A DNA stretch of 64,000 nucleotides from Hyphomicrobium denitrificans ATCC 51888 (lineage in GTDB: Bacteria; Pseudomonadota; Alphaproteobacteria; Rhizobiales; Hyphomicrobiaceae). Both the position numbers and the translations under genes were made by a program. Where the stretch lies: positions 2,418,001 to 2,482,000 of the forward strand of contig NC_014313.1 of NCBI RefSeq assembly GCF_000143145.1. The letters run 5' to 3'. Shown one piece after another: positions 37,331 to 45,675 of this stretch; position 1 is the stretch's first letter, and the number at the start of each line of letters is the position of its first letter. The notes beneath the pieces are model-generated. The model searched no databases. It was not told where the DNA came from and was given only the letters and a program-made list of their open reading frames with translations.

Positions 37331-38425
37331 CTATTTCGCGCGCCTGGCGGTGGCGCGGCGCTTCGCCGACGCGCGCTTCAAAATGGTCGCCGGGCGGAAC
37401 AGCACGCCCTCGTCGACGGCCGGGAAAAAGTACTTCGCGAGGTCGACCGTCTCGAGACGCCCGACTGCCGAACGCGCGACGGCGAGCCATTTGTCGGCGT
37501 GGTCGCGGCCTGCGCCGTGCAGGTAGGTGATCATGTCCCAGTCGGGCTTCAGCGACGTTTCGGGGTTAAGCGTGCCGGTGATCGGGCCGCCATCGATCAG
37601 ATGGAAGCGGTGACGGCTGATCGGCGACAGACGATTTTTCGTCAGCAAGGCGCCGGAGCAAGCCTCGCGGACCGACGTGATCACTTCGATGTCACGCAGA
37701 AGCGGCGCGTTGAACGTCAGCCGGTTGGCGTGGTTCGAGATATCGCGCGCGGTGGTCGGCAGCTTGGTGTTGACGCGCGGTGCGACCATGACCAGCAGCG
37801 TGTCGCTGACCGGGCTTTCGCTGGCGAGCGTCACGAGATCAGGATTGGCGGAGAAGCCGCCATCCCAATACGCCGAGCCTTCGATTTCGACGGCGTGATG
37901 CAGCACCGGCAGGCACGCCGAGGCAAGCACCGCTTCGATCGTGATTTCGTCGTGACGGAAGAGGCGAGCGCGGCCCGTCGCAACGTGTGTCGCGGCGATC
38001 AGAAGCTCGACCGGCGATTTGCTTCGCACGAGATCGAAGTCGACGTGATCGGTGATCACGCGGCGAAGCGGATCGAAGCCGAGCGGATTGAATTCGTAAG
38101 GCGACAGCATCGTCGCGAGATGCGTGGTCAGCTGCGATGGCCGCACGAGACCGTTGAGAAACGGATTGAGGCGCGTGAGATCGGGCACGCCCGCCTGATA
38201 GATCGCGTGCCAGATCTTGTACATTTTCTCGCGAGCTTTTTCGCGCGAGCCTTCCGCAAGTCCTGCAGCCATGGCGACGGCGTTGACGGCACCGGCGCTC
38301 GTCGCGCTGATCCAGCCGAAGCGCATCGTATCGTCTTCGAGAAGACGATCGAGAACGCCCCAGGTGAAGGCACCATGAGCCCCGCCACCTTGCAGGGCGA
38401 GATTTATGTCAGCCGTTTTCGGCAA
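37331..38425 (-). CDS. Patatin-like phospholipase
   Basis: 364 residues. The oxyanion glycine motif is LALQGGGAHGAF, the serine elbow reads ISATSAGAVNA (Ala-Thr-Ser-Ala-Gly, canonical GXSXG with first Gly changed), and the dyad Asp is in YWDGGFSANP. Patatins hydrolyse acyl esters of membrane lipids; some export or act as toxins. No signal peptide is seen. The start is a TTG at 38425 with GGGGAG 9 bases upstream. The last 30 residues are basic. It faces the XRE gene across 40 bases. Confidence 0.9.
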   Translation of the reverse strand: MPKTADINLALQGGGAHGAFTWGVLDRLLEDDTMRFGWISATSAGAVNAVAMAAGLAEGSREKAREKMYKIWHAIYQAGVPDLTRLNPFLNGLVRPSQLTTHLATMLSPYEFNPLGFDPLRRVITDHVDFDLVRSKSPVELLIAATHVATGRARLFRHDEITIEAVLASACLPVLHHAVEIEGSAYWDGGFSANPDLVTLASESPVSDTLLVMVAPRVNTKLPTTARDISNHANRLTFNAPLLRDIEVITSVREACSGALLTKNRLSPISRHRFHLIDGGPITGTLNPETSLKPDWDMITYLHGAGRDHADKWLAVARSAVGRLETVDLAKYFFPAVDEGVLFRPATILKRASAKRRATARRAK

Positions 38426-38738
38426 ATTGTGCTGCTCCCCGCAGGAGCCGCTTAAAACTGCGAAGCGGCACCGGCGTCGAATATCACTAGCGCTCGCGGC
38501 AGTCCGATGTCACCGCACCTGCGGCACGACGCCCGATCTTTCACACGCTTTAATTTCAAAGACACAAGCTGCATTCGCACAACAGTTCGTGGCGAATTGC
38601 ATACCTGGCGATCAGCGACGCTCCATTTAGGCACCATCCTGCTCAGCACCAAAGCATTCGCATTTTTCGGACCGCGATTATGTCAGGAGGAGCGCTCATT
38701 CGCGTGTCAATTGGCCGCTACAAAACCGCCGGTATGAA
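38426..38738. other. 313-base gap with no supported gene
   Basis: Frames of 60-76 codons exist on both strands but lack SD sequences and family matches. It holds the promoter of the patatin on the minus strand, not identifiable by eye, and the 3' trailer of the metallophosphoesterase. Composition is more AT-rich than the flanks. Confidence 0.5.
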
Positions 38739-39644
38739 TCAGGCGGCAGCGTCCAAAAAATTCTCGCTGAGTTTTGTGACAGGGCCGTCGGGTGTTTCGA
38801 GTCCGCGCACGACATGACGAATGCGAAGGCCCGATGAACTGCGGAAAAACGTGAAGAGGTTGTAGCGTGCAAGCGGTTCGTCTCCGTGCTCCGTGCCTGC
38901 CGACGCAGACGCAGCACCGATCAGCGGGATCGGTTTTTTCCGCGACGGCAACCAATCGATCGCGGGCGTGTGGTTGTGTCCGTAGAGGACGAGCTCGGCG
39001 CCGGTGCGCTCGAGAAGATGCGCGAAATGCGCGGCATCGTTCAGGCGGCGGCGCGGCGTTGTCATATCAGCGAGTGGCGGATGATGAATGAGCACGACGC
39101 GGATCGCGCCATCTTCATCAAGACGCAAAAGTTGCTCACGCGCGATTTCGAGCTGGTGCGATCCGAGAGAGCCGCTCGCGAAGAACGGCGGCGTCTCGAC
39201 GGCGGAATTCAAGCCGACGAGCGCCAACGGTCCGACGCGGCGCACGAACGGAAACGCGAGGGTGTCTTCTTCGCCGCCCATGTAGGCCGCCCAGCGCACC
39301 ACGCCGCGATCGCCGTGCATACTCGAATAGATGTCGTGATTGCCTGGGACGACCGTCACGCTCGCAGGCGAGCCGACGCTGCGCAGCCACGCGAGCGCCG
39401 CTTCATGTTCGGCCGGGAGCCCGAGATTTACGAGATCACCCGTGATCGCGATATGATCCGGCCGTAGCGAGTGCGCGTCGGCGATCAGACGATCCGCAAC
39501 GGCCGTGACATGCACGCGGCGACGTTTGCGCTGCCAATTGAGATAGCCGAGCACGCGCTTGGCATTCCAATAGCGCCAGCCGAACCCGACGACCGGAGAC
39601 ATGTGCACGTCGGAAAAATGCGCGAGCGTAAACGTTTCTGTCAT
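38739..39644 (-). CDS. Calcineurin-like metallophosphoesterase
   Basis: 301 residues from the ATG at 39644. The metal-binding signatures are in order: FSDVHMSP (D-x-H), TGDLVNLG (GD), GNHDIYSS (GNHD), VLIHHPPLA and YGHNHTPA (GHxH). All ligands of the dinuclear centre are present. Substrates in this family include nucleotides and lipid phosphates; the specific one is not evident. No signal peptide. It is divergent from the Nudix-like gene. Confidence 0.9.
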   Translation of the reverse strand: MTETFTLAHFSDVHMSPVVGFGWRYWNAKRVLGYLNWQRKRRRVHVTAVADRLIADAHSLRPDHIAITGDLVNLGLPAEHEAALAWLRSVGSPASVTVVPGNHDIYSSMHGDRGVVRWAAYMGGEEDTLAFPFVRRVGPLALVGLNSAVETPPFFASGSLGSHQLEIAREQLLRLDEDGAIRVVLIHHPPLADMTTPRRRLNDAAHFAHLLERTGAELVLYGHNHTPAIDWLPSRKKPIPLIGAASASAGTEHGDEPLARYNLFTFFRSSSGLRIRHVVRGLETPDGPVTKLSENFLDAAA

Positions 39645-39700
39645 TCTGGAGAGTTCAAACCGGGGCGGGCAGGTGCAATCTAGCACACTGTGCTAATTAG

Positions 39701-39729
39701 CAAATGCGTCCGGGCGGAGGACGCATTTG
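39701..39729. promoter_or_regulatory. Perfect inverted repeat next to an RBS
   Basis: CAAATGCGTCC and GGACGCATTTG form an 11-bp perfect stem with loop GGGCGGA. The repeat ends 10 bases before the ATG at 39740, so the Shine-Dalgarno GGGCGGGAA directly follows it. It could be an operator for either divergent gene or an mRNA structure that controls the RBS. Confidence 0.6.
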
Positions 39730-39739
39730 GGCGGGAACG

Positions 39740-40189
39740 ATGGCCTACGTCAGCAGGATCGTCACGAGCGGGTTCAGGGTTTACTGGCGGGTGACGCGGA
39801 GCTTCACGCTGGCGGCCGAAGCGTGCCTGATCGACGGCGAGGACCGGGTCGCGCTCGTCCAAAGCGCCACGGGACGCGGCTGGCAATTGCCGCGAACCGA
39901 AGTTCACAAAGGTGAAGCGCTCGATGAAGCGCTCCGGCGCTTTCTGGTGGCCGATTATCGCATTCGCCTCGCGTCCCGGCCGGAGCTTTTCTGGATGTAT
40001 GAAGAAAGCCTGGCGGAGCGGCACGGCATGACGGGTCTTTACGTTGTGCGACACTGGCGCCAGGACGCCGCACCGGCTGCTGGATTGTCATTTTTCGGCC
40101 TCGACGCCCTGCCGCCGGAATTGCCGCCGCAGGATGCCGCGCGCATTCGCCAAGCTGCCGAGGGTCGCGCGCCGTTCGAAGTATGCTAG
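39740..40189 (+). CDS. Degenerate Nudix-fold protein
   Basis: 149 residues with the layout of a Nudix domain: LAAEACLIDGEDRVALVQSATGRGWQLPRTEVHKGEALDEALRRFLVADY. The Nudix box keeps the Glu of EALDEALRRF, but the catalytic REUxEE portion reads RRFLVAD, so the metal-binding glutamates are missing. It is probably a non-hydrolytic relative or one with altered chemistry. The ATG at 39740 follows the SD GGGCGGGAACG; an extension of 12 codons upstream is rejected. An acetyltransferase follows 36 bases on. Confidence 0.7.
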   Translation: MAYVSRIVTSGFRVYWRVTRSFTLAAEACLIDGEDRVALVQSATGRGWQLPRTEVHKGEALDEALRRFLVADYRIRLASRPELFWMYEESLAERHGMTGLYVVRHWRQDAAPAAGLSFFGLDALPPELPPQDAARIRQAAEGRAPFEVC

Positions 40190-40225
40190 AAGGCGCGCAA
40201 TCTCACGCCGGAAGCTTCAAACGCA

Positions 40226-40744
40226 ATGTCTTCGCCGCTCGTTATCCGAAAGGCCGTTCCAAAAGACGTACCCGAAATCTCGCGGCTGCATGCCCGCGTT
40301 TTTGGGCCGGGACGGTTTGCGCGCTCGGCCTACCGGGTGCGCGAGGGCAAGGGTCACCTTTCGCGGTATTGCCTAGTTGCGCATCTCGGCGGGCAGCTCA
40401 TCGCGTCTCTCCGGATGACCGAGATCACGATCGGAGGCCGTCCGGGTGCCGCCCTGCTCGGGCCGGTCGCCGTCGATCCCGACCATCGCAACATCGGGCT
40501 CGGCACCAAGCTGATGAACGAAGCCATCGAGGCGGCGCGCGTCGGAGGCACGTCCCTTGTCGTTCTCGTCGGCGACGATCCGTATTACGGCCGTTTCGGC
40601 TTCAAGGTTGTACCCGCAGGCCAGATCGTATTTCCCGGCCCCGTCAATCCGGCGCGCCTGCTCGTGCGTGAATTGAAGGATGGCGCGCTCGCCGAATTCC
40701 GCGGGCTCATCGTCGCCATCCCATCGAATGGGCTGCATGCCTAG
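40226..40744 (+). CDS. GNAT N-acetyltransferase
   Basis: 172 residues. The pattern is that of YhbS-type GNAT enzymes: LLGPVAVDPDHRNIGLGTKLMNEAI carries the acetyl-CoA loop (RNIGLG), and LVVLVGDDPYYGRFGFKVVPA is the diagnostic C-terminal block. The substrate is unknown. GGAAG is 12 bases before the ATG, a weak placement. It is likely in one transcript with the Nudix-like gene (36-base gap). Confidence 0.88.
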   Translation: MSSPLVIRKAVPKDVPEISRLHARVFGPGRFARSAYRVREGKGHLSRYCLVAHLGGQLIASLRMTEITIGGRPGAALLGPVAVDPDHRNIGLGTKLMNEAIEAARVGGTSLVVLVGDDPYYGRFGFKVVPAGQIVFPGPVNPARLLVRELKDGALAEFRGLIVAIPSNGLHA

Positions 40745-40958
40745 CCAGGGCTGACGCCGACCCCACGCACGGGCCGCTGATAACCTTTTGGTAAACGATT
40801 CACTGGACCATTCCGGAGTCCGGGCGCGGGCGGATTGCATGCGCATTCCGCGCCATCGCCGATCGCTCCCATCGAGGCAGGTTCATGCAAGTTGCCCGTC
40901 CTAGCCTCGAGGCTCTCGTTCACCACGTGTCAGGCGTGACGCGACGCGAAGGCCGGCG

Positions 40959-43091
40959 ATGATCTCAACATTCCTCACGTACACCAGCTACGCCTCGGAC
41001 ATGTCGCGCTCGCTCGCGCGGGTTTCGGGGCAAGCGGAAGTTTCGAGCGCAACCGCCTACTACAATGCGAACATCGGCAAGGTGAAATCGGTCGACGATT
41101 TCATGAACAATCATCGCCTCTTCTCCTACGCCATGAAGGCTTACGGACTAGAGGACATGACCTATGCCAAGGCTTTCATGAAGAAGGTGCTGACGAGCGA
41201 TATCAGCACCTCGACCAATCTGCAGAAGAGCTTCGTCGGAAAACTGACCGATCCGCGGTTTCTGAAATTCGCGCAGGCGTTTCAGTTTTCGGCGGATGGG
41301 AAAGTCGCCACGCAGCCCGTGACGGCGCAGCAGGCGAACGACCAGTCCGATCTCATCAATCTCTATACCCAGCAGCAGGTCAACAAGGGCGCGACCGCTG
41401 CCGACGATTCCGCCTACTATCAGGCGAACATCGGCAACGTCGCATCGGTCGACGACCTCGTCGGCAACACGCGCCTGCTGAACTACGCCCTGACGGCTTA
41501 CGGCATCGATGCCAGCATTGCATCGGCCTCGGCGATCAAACAGGTGCTGACGAGCGATCTCTCCGATCCCGGCAGCTTCGCAAATCAGATGCCGGGCAAC
41601 TACAAACTGTTGGCGGAAGCCTTCTCGTTCAACACCGATGGCTCGATCAACGGCGCCTCGGCGCAGTCGAGCGACGACGTCAGTTTCACCGTCTACCGGT
41701 ACTATGATGCATCGGGGACCGGCGGCAGCGCGCCTGCAGCAGCGTTCAAATCGCAATATTATCAGGACGCGATCGCGGGCGTGAGTTCCGTCGACGATCT
41801 GCTCGGGAATGCGCGCCTCTTCATCTATCTCGAAACGGCATTCGGCCTCGACCCGTCAGAGCAATCGACCGCGATCCTACGCAATGTTCTGACGAGTGAT
41901 CTCTCAGACCCCAACAGCTACGCAAATCAGCAGACAAATGACGCCTATCGTGCGCTTGCTGCCGCGTTCAATTTCAACACTGACGGCTCGATCAACGGAA
42001 GCGAGGCGCAGACCGCATCTCAGACCGACAGCACCGTTTCGTCGTTCATGACGAACAACACGACCGCGGTTGAAAAGTATCAATCGAGCCAAATCAATTT
42101 CTATAAGACGGACATCGCCAAGATCGCGAGCGTGTCGGATTTCATCAAAGACACCGGGCTTTATGGCTTTGTCTTGAGCGCGTTCGGAATTGATCCGAGC
42201 AAAACTTCAAAGCTCACGATCGAAAAGGTTCTGGAAAGCGACGCCAGCAATCCGAGCAGCTACGCGAACATGTCTCACAACTCCGCCTACAGCAAACTGG
42301 CGGCCGCGTTCAATTTCGATGCTGACGGAAAAGCCAAGACCGCGAGCTCGGCGCAGGTGAATGCAAGTCTCGTTTCGACGATCAAGCTCTACAACAGCGA
42401 GATGGGCGATGCGAAAGCGGAAAAAAAGCAGACGTCCGATGAAGACACTTATTACGGTAACACGATCGGCACCATCAAGAGCGTCGACGAGTTTCTGAAG
42501 AACAAGCGCCTCGTGACGTTCGCGCTTACCGCCTTCGATCTGCAGGACAAGGCGCTTTCGAACGATACTCTGCGCAAAATCCTGACGAGCGATCCGACGG
42601 ACCCGAAGAGCTTCATCAACAAGCCTGAAAATTCAGCCTATCGTTCGATGGCCGTCGCGTTCAATTTCGGCACGGACGGCAAAGATCTCACGACGCCTAC
42701 TCAGCAAGTGCAGACACGCAGCCAGATGGTGGCGACGACCGACGCCTATGCGCGGCAGACGCTCGAAGAAAACGCCGGCGACCAGAACGAGGGCGCGCGC
42801 CTCGCGCTCTACTTCCAACGCCTGGCTCCATCGATCACGTCGGCGTATTCGATCCTCGCCGACAAAGCGTTGCTTCAGGTGGCGCAAACGGCGCTCGGAT
42901 TGCCGACGTCGATGTCGAATGCCGATATCGACGTACAGGCCAACATGATCACGAAAAAACTGAAAATCGCCGATCTGCAGGACCCGGAAAAGCTCAAAAA
43001 ATTCCTGGCGAGGTTCTCGGCGATGTACGACATCAACAACAGCGATATTACTCAGACCAATCCCGCGATCACCATTCTCAGCAGCAGATAA
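40959..43091 (+). CDS. DUF1217 protein with six tandem units
   Basis: 710 residues made of about six units spaced 113-120 residues apart, beginning near residues 33, 152, 265, 378, 496 and 615. Each has a YYxxxIxxVxSVDDFxxNxRLxxYALxAYGL block followed by VLTSDLSDPxSFANQ and FNTDGSI-type segments; the sixth is degenerate. No signal peptide. DUF1217 proteins normally sit in rhizobial flagellar clusters as one to three-unit proteins, but no flagellar gene is nearby. The role may be extracellular or assembly-related. CCGGCG-type SD precedes the ATG. The following small gene has an EcfG promoter. Confidence 0.88.
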   Translation: MISTFLTYTSYASDMSRSLARVSGQAEVSSATAYYNANIGKVKSVDDFMNNHRLFSYAMKAYGLEDMTYAKAFMKKVLTSDISTSTNLQKSFVGKLTDPRFLKFAQAFQFSADGKVATQPVTAQQANDQSDLINLYTQQQVNKGATAADDSAYYQANIGNVASVDDLVGNTRLLNYALTAYGIDASIASASAIKQVLTSDLSDPGSFANQMPGNYKLLAEAFSFNTDGSINGASAQSSDDVSFTVYRYYDASGTGGSAPAAAFKSQYYQDAIAGVSSVDDLLGNARLFIYLETAFGLDPSEQSTAILRNVLTSDLSDPNSYANQQTNDAYRALAAAFNFNTDGSINGSEAQTASQTDSTVSSFMTNNTTAVEKYQSSQINFYKTDIAKIASVSDFIKDTGLYGFVLSAFGIDPSKTSKLTIEKVLESDASNPSSYANMSHNSAYSKLAAAFNFDADGKAKTASSAQVNASLVSTIKLYNSEMGDAKAEKKQTSDEDTYYGNTIGTIKSVDEFLKNKRLVTFALTAFDLQDKALSNDTLRKILTSDPTDPKSFINKPENSAYRSMAVAFNFGTDGKDLTTPTQQVQTRSQMVATTDAYARQTLEENAGDQNEGARLALYFQRLAPSITSAYSILADKALLQVAQTALGLPTSMSNADIDVQANMITKKLKIADLQDPEKLKKFLARFSAMYDINNSDITQTNPAITILSSR

Positions 43092-43095
43092 CGCC

Positions 43096-43121
43096 GGAAC
43101 AAGTGCGGCCGGTGATCCGTT
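43096..43121 (+). promoter_or_regulatory. EcfG-type (general stress) promoter
   Basis: GGAAC (43096-43100), a 17-base spacer and CGTT (43118-43121), matching the alphaproteobacterial general-stress consensus GGAAC-N16/17-CGTT. It lies 23 bases before the ATG of the small membrane protein, giving a short leader with an AAGGAGG SD. Confidence 0.65.
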
Positions 43122-43144
43122 AGCCTCCAAACAAGGAGGCGGCT

Positions 43145-43372
43145 ATGGCCATCTTTCATGGATTGAGCAGACCTCGATCGTTGGATGACGCTGTTCATTC
43201 GGGCGACAACGCGCTGAACGTCCTGCTTATGGTTTTGCTCGTCGCGTTCGCTCTGGCGAGCTGGTATTTTTATGCGACGCCGATGGCGGGGCATTCGGGC
43301 GCAGGTATGGCGACGATCGGCGCCTCCCCGACACCGGGATCGGGTGAAAAGGCCATTCGCCCATCGCCCTAA
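43145..43372 (+). CDS. Small membrane protein, likely stress-induced
   Basis: 75 residues with one membrane segment (about 25-45, NVLLMVLLVAFALASWYFY). A Gly/Ala/Pro tail ends the protein. I recognise no family. AAGGAGG at 43133 is an excellent SD and the EcfG-type promoter lies just upstream, so induction in stationary phase or stress is likely (inference). Confidence 0.75.
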   Translation: MAIFHGLSRPRSLDDAVHSGDNALNVLLMVLLVAFALASWYFYATPMAGHSGAGMATIGASPTPGSGEKAIRPSP

Positions 43373-43416
43373 GCTTGCTCTAGAAACCTAAGCGGTATCG
43401 CTCGATGCCGATCGAG

Positions 43417-44304
43417 CTACGCGGCTGGCTTGCGCGTGCGCAAAGCCATTTTGCGTTGAGTTTTCCCAGCAGCCGCTTTCCCGCGCTTGCGTGCGCGCTG
43501 CGTGTGGGCGGGCTTTTCGGGCGGCGTCACGTCGGCAATCAGATCGACCTTTTCTTTGGGCTTGAGTTGAACGACCTGATAGCCGCCAGCTTTCAATTGC
43601 GCGAGGAGTTGTGGAACGGCATCCGCCGTCGACCGGTGAATATCGTGCATCAGAATGATGCCACGGCCGCGCGCTTTCAGTCCGGCCATGACGCGCGCGA
43701 CAACCGGTTTCGCGCTGCGCACACGCCAATCCTGCGAATCTATATCGACCGCGAACTGCCCGATGTTGCGGCTTTTCATATAGTCTTCGGTAACGTCGCT
43801 GCTGCTCAAGTAGGGATACCGGAAGAATGGAGCGATCGGCGTCGGGCTCGCTTTCTGAGCAGCGTTGAATGTCGCTTCGACCTCGTGCTTGACATCATCA
43901 ATATCCCGCCGCGCAAGATTGGGATGCGACCAGGTATGAGTTCCAATCGTGTGCCCCTGGTCGGCGATCTCTTTGATGACCTCCGGGTGCACGGCGACCA
44001 TCTCGCCTACGACGAAGAATGTCGCCGTCGTGCATTCCTTGGCGAGCGCGGCCAAAATCTTGCGCGTGTTCGCGGGTGAGGGCCCATCATCGAACGTCAG
44101 GACGACTTCTTTCGGTTGCAGGAATTTTGGGTCGCCTTTCGGGGCGCCAAACCACGGGCCGCCTGTCGTATCGACCTCGATCGTTCGCGAAATACCGAGC
44201 GTGCCCGCGGCGCAGGCTTGCTCGGCGGCTTCCGCGATATCGGCCGCGAGCGCCACTGTCGCCGTTGCAACTGCGGCGAGCGTCAGAATACGTGCGGCCT
44301 GCAT
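43417..44304 (-). CDS. Secreted polysaccharide deacetylase (NodB domain)
   Basis: 295 residues. A signal peptide (about 1-27) is followed by the NodB domain: VVLTFDDGPSPA, HTWSHPNLA, FFRYPYL and GIILMHDIHRS, with all CE4 motifs present. The C-terminus is Lys/Arg-rich. It is a shorter paralog of the enzyme at 29943 and shares the unusual block AGTLGISRTIEVDTTGGPWFG upstream of the catalytic domain. Peptidoglycan or another exported glycan is the probable substrate. It is divergent from a Nudix gene. Confidence 0.92.
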   Translation of the reverse strand: MQAARILTLAAVATATVALAADIAEAAEQACAAGTLGISRTIEVDTTGGPWFGAPKGDPKFLQPKEVVLTFDDGPSPANTRKILAALAKECTTATFFVVGEMVAVHPEVIKEIADQGHTIGTHTWSHPNLARRDIDDVKHEVEATFNAAQKASPTPIAPFFRYPYLSSSDVTEDYMKSRNIGQFAVDIDSQDWRVRSAKPVVARVMAGLKARGRGIILMHDIHRSTADAVPQLLAQLKAGGYQVVQLKPKEKVDLIADVTPPEKPAHTQRARKRGKAAAGKTQRKMALRTRKPAA

Positions 44305-44483
44305 GTCAAAGTCCCCGGATTACAGCGAACTGTTTGGGTTTACCCGATACGGCGTGCACCTTCCAAGCGGCAGTTGCTCATCGGCCGCTGTCAAATTCGT
44401 AAGATTCGGAGTCTGGCGCGCCGTACACACGAAGTCTGCGGCTCAGGCTTTCTTTTGCTGCCAATTCAAACCATCATCGGATT

Positions 44484-44894
44484 ATGCCTTTATTAAAACA
44501 GGTCGGCGCCTTGCCGCTGCGCAAAGCGCCGAGCAACATGATTGAAGTGCTTCTCGTCTCATCCAGGGACACAGGAAGATGGGTCATCCCCAAGGGATGG
44601 CCGTCAAAACGCATGGTCGACAGCGCCGCTGCAGCGCGCGAGGCCAAACAAGAGGCCGGCGTCGTCGGCAAGATCGCGAAGAAGCCCGTCGGCAACTATC
44701 GATACCGGAAAATCGAAAAGGAAAACGTTCGGTTGATCGAGGTCGACGTCTACCTGCTCTGGGTCAAAAAAGAAAAGAAGCAGTGGAAGGAAAAGGCGGA
44801 GCGCAATCGCGTCTGGTTCGACGCGGAGACCGCGAGCCGGAAAGTGCGAGAGCCAAACCTGCGCGCGCTGATTTCCGCGTTGGCGAAGCGCTGA
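44484..44894 (+). CDS. Nudix hydrolase, DIPP-like
   Basis: 136 residues. WVIPKGWPSKRMVDSAAAAREAKQEAGV is the Nudix box with REAKQEAG; the first Glu position carries Met, as in the PKGWP subgroup of rhizobial Nudix proteins. Hydrolysis of a nucleoside-diphosphate-linked or diphosphoinositol-type substrate is possible; the natural substrate is unknown. It starts on an ATG at 44484 and ends 26 bases before a convergent gene. Confidence 0.88.
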   Translation: MPLLKQVGALPLRKAPSNMIEVLLVSSRDTGRWVIPKGWPSKRMVDSAAAAREAKQEAGVVGKIAKKPVGNYRYRKIEKENVRLIEVDVYLLWVKKEKKQWKEKAERNRVWFDAETASRKVREPNLRALISALAKR

Positions 44895-44920
44895 CCGGTA
44901 TCGGGACGCGTCTCAGCCGT

Positions 44921-45556
44921 TTAATCGCTGGCGCGGAACAGCCAGCGTCGCACGCGCAAAAATCTGTTTCGAAATCCCGAGGCACCGGGAACGGTCGAGT
45001 TCTTGGGAAGCGAAACTTTCGTCGCGTGGCCGTTGCTGAGCAATTCCTCGAATTCGCGCCGCGGCTCGAAGCCAAGCCGTTCGCGGTGCGGATAATAGAA
45101 AACCAAGGCGGGCGAGCATCGCCACCACATCTTGAATTCCGCATCAGCCATTTTTGCGGGAGCAGTCGGCCATAAAAGCGCGCCGGCTCGCTCCAGATCG
45201 CGCGCGATACAATCATAAACGGCGGTGGCAATGCCTTTCTTGCGAAACGGCTCTTTGACCTCGGCTTTCACGATGGTGACAATGCCGTTTTCCGGTTTCG
45301 TCATCCGGCAGAAGGCAACGTCGTTTTCGCCTTCCCTGGCCGACCGCTCGTCGACGAAAACCTGGTAGACGATGAGATGCTCGTCTTCCTTCAGGAGATC
45401 TCGACGCAGATAAAAGGTGCGCCGCCCCTTCGTCCTAATCCTGACAATGGGCTCGGATTGGAACTGTAGGGTCAACGAGGCATGGCTGGCATCGGAATCG
45501 AAGGATTGATTGCGTCGCAGTGTCGTCAATCGTTCGTATTGCGTCGACGGGTTCAC
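44921..45556 (-). CDS. GNAT-like acetyltransferase
   Basis: 211 residues. The middle holds a GNAT motif: TIVKAEVKEPFRKKGIATAVYDCIARDL, with the RKKGIA acetyl-CoA loop. The N- and C-terminal parts are long and not recognised. It starts at a GTG at 45556 with GAGGG upstream, or possibly downstream. The substrate is unknown. It is convergent with the Nudix gene and downstream of purA on the same strand, about 120 bases away. Confidence 0.72.
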   Translation of the reverse strand: MNPSTQYERLTTLRRNQSFDSDASHASLTLQFQSEPIVRIRTKGRRTFYLRRDLLKEDEHLIVYQVFVDERSAREGENDVAFCRMTKPENGIVTIVKAEVKEPFRKKGIATAVYDCIARDLERAGALLWPTAPAKMADAEFKMWWRCSPALVFYYPHRERLGFEPRREFEELLSNGHATKVSLPKNSTVPGASGFRNRFLRVRRWLFRASD

Positions 45557-45675
45557 GTGCGATGTTCCCTCTCATCACGCACCTACCATCTCAAACTTTT
45601 ACACGCCCACCTTGCCAGCTAAGCCGCCCCATATTCAACATGACATTTGGTCAATCCGACTACTACGATATTCGC

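Noticed and set aside
38406..38738. Frames of 66-76 codons beside the patatin
   Set aside because: No SD, no motifs and both strands open, as expected of GC-rich noncoding sequence.
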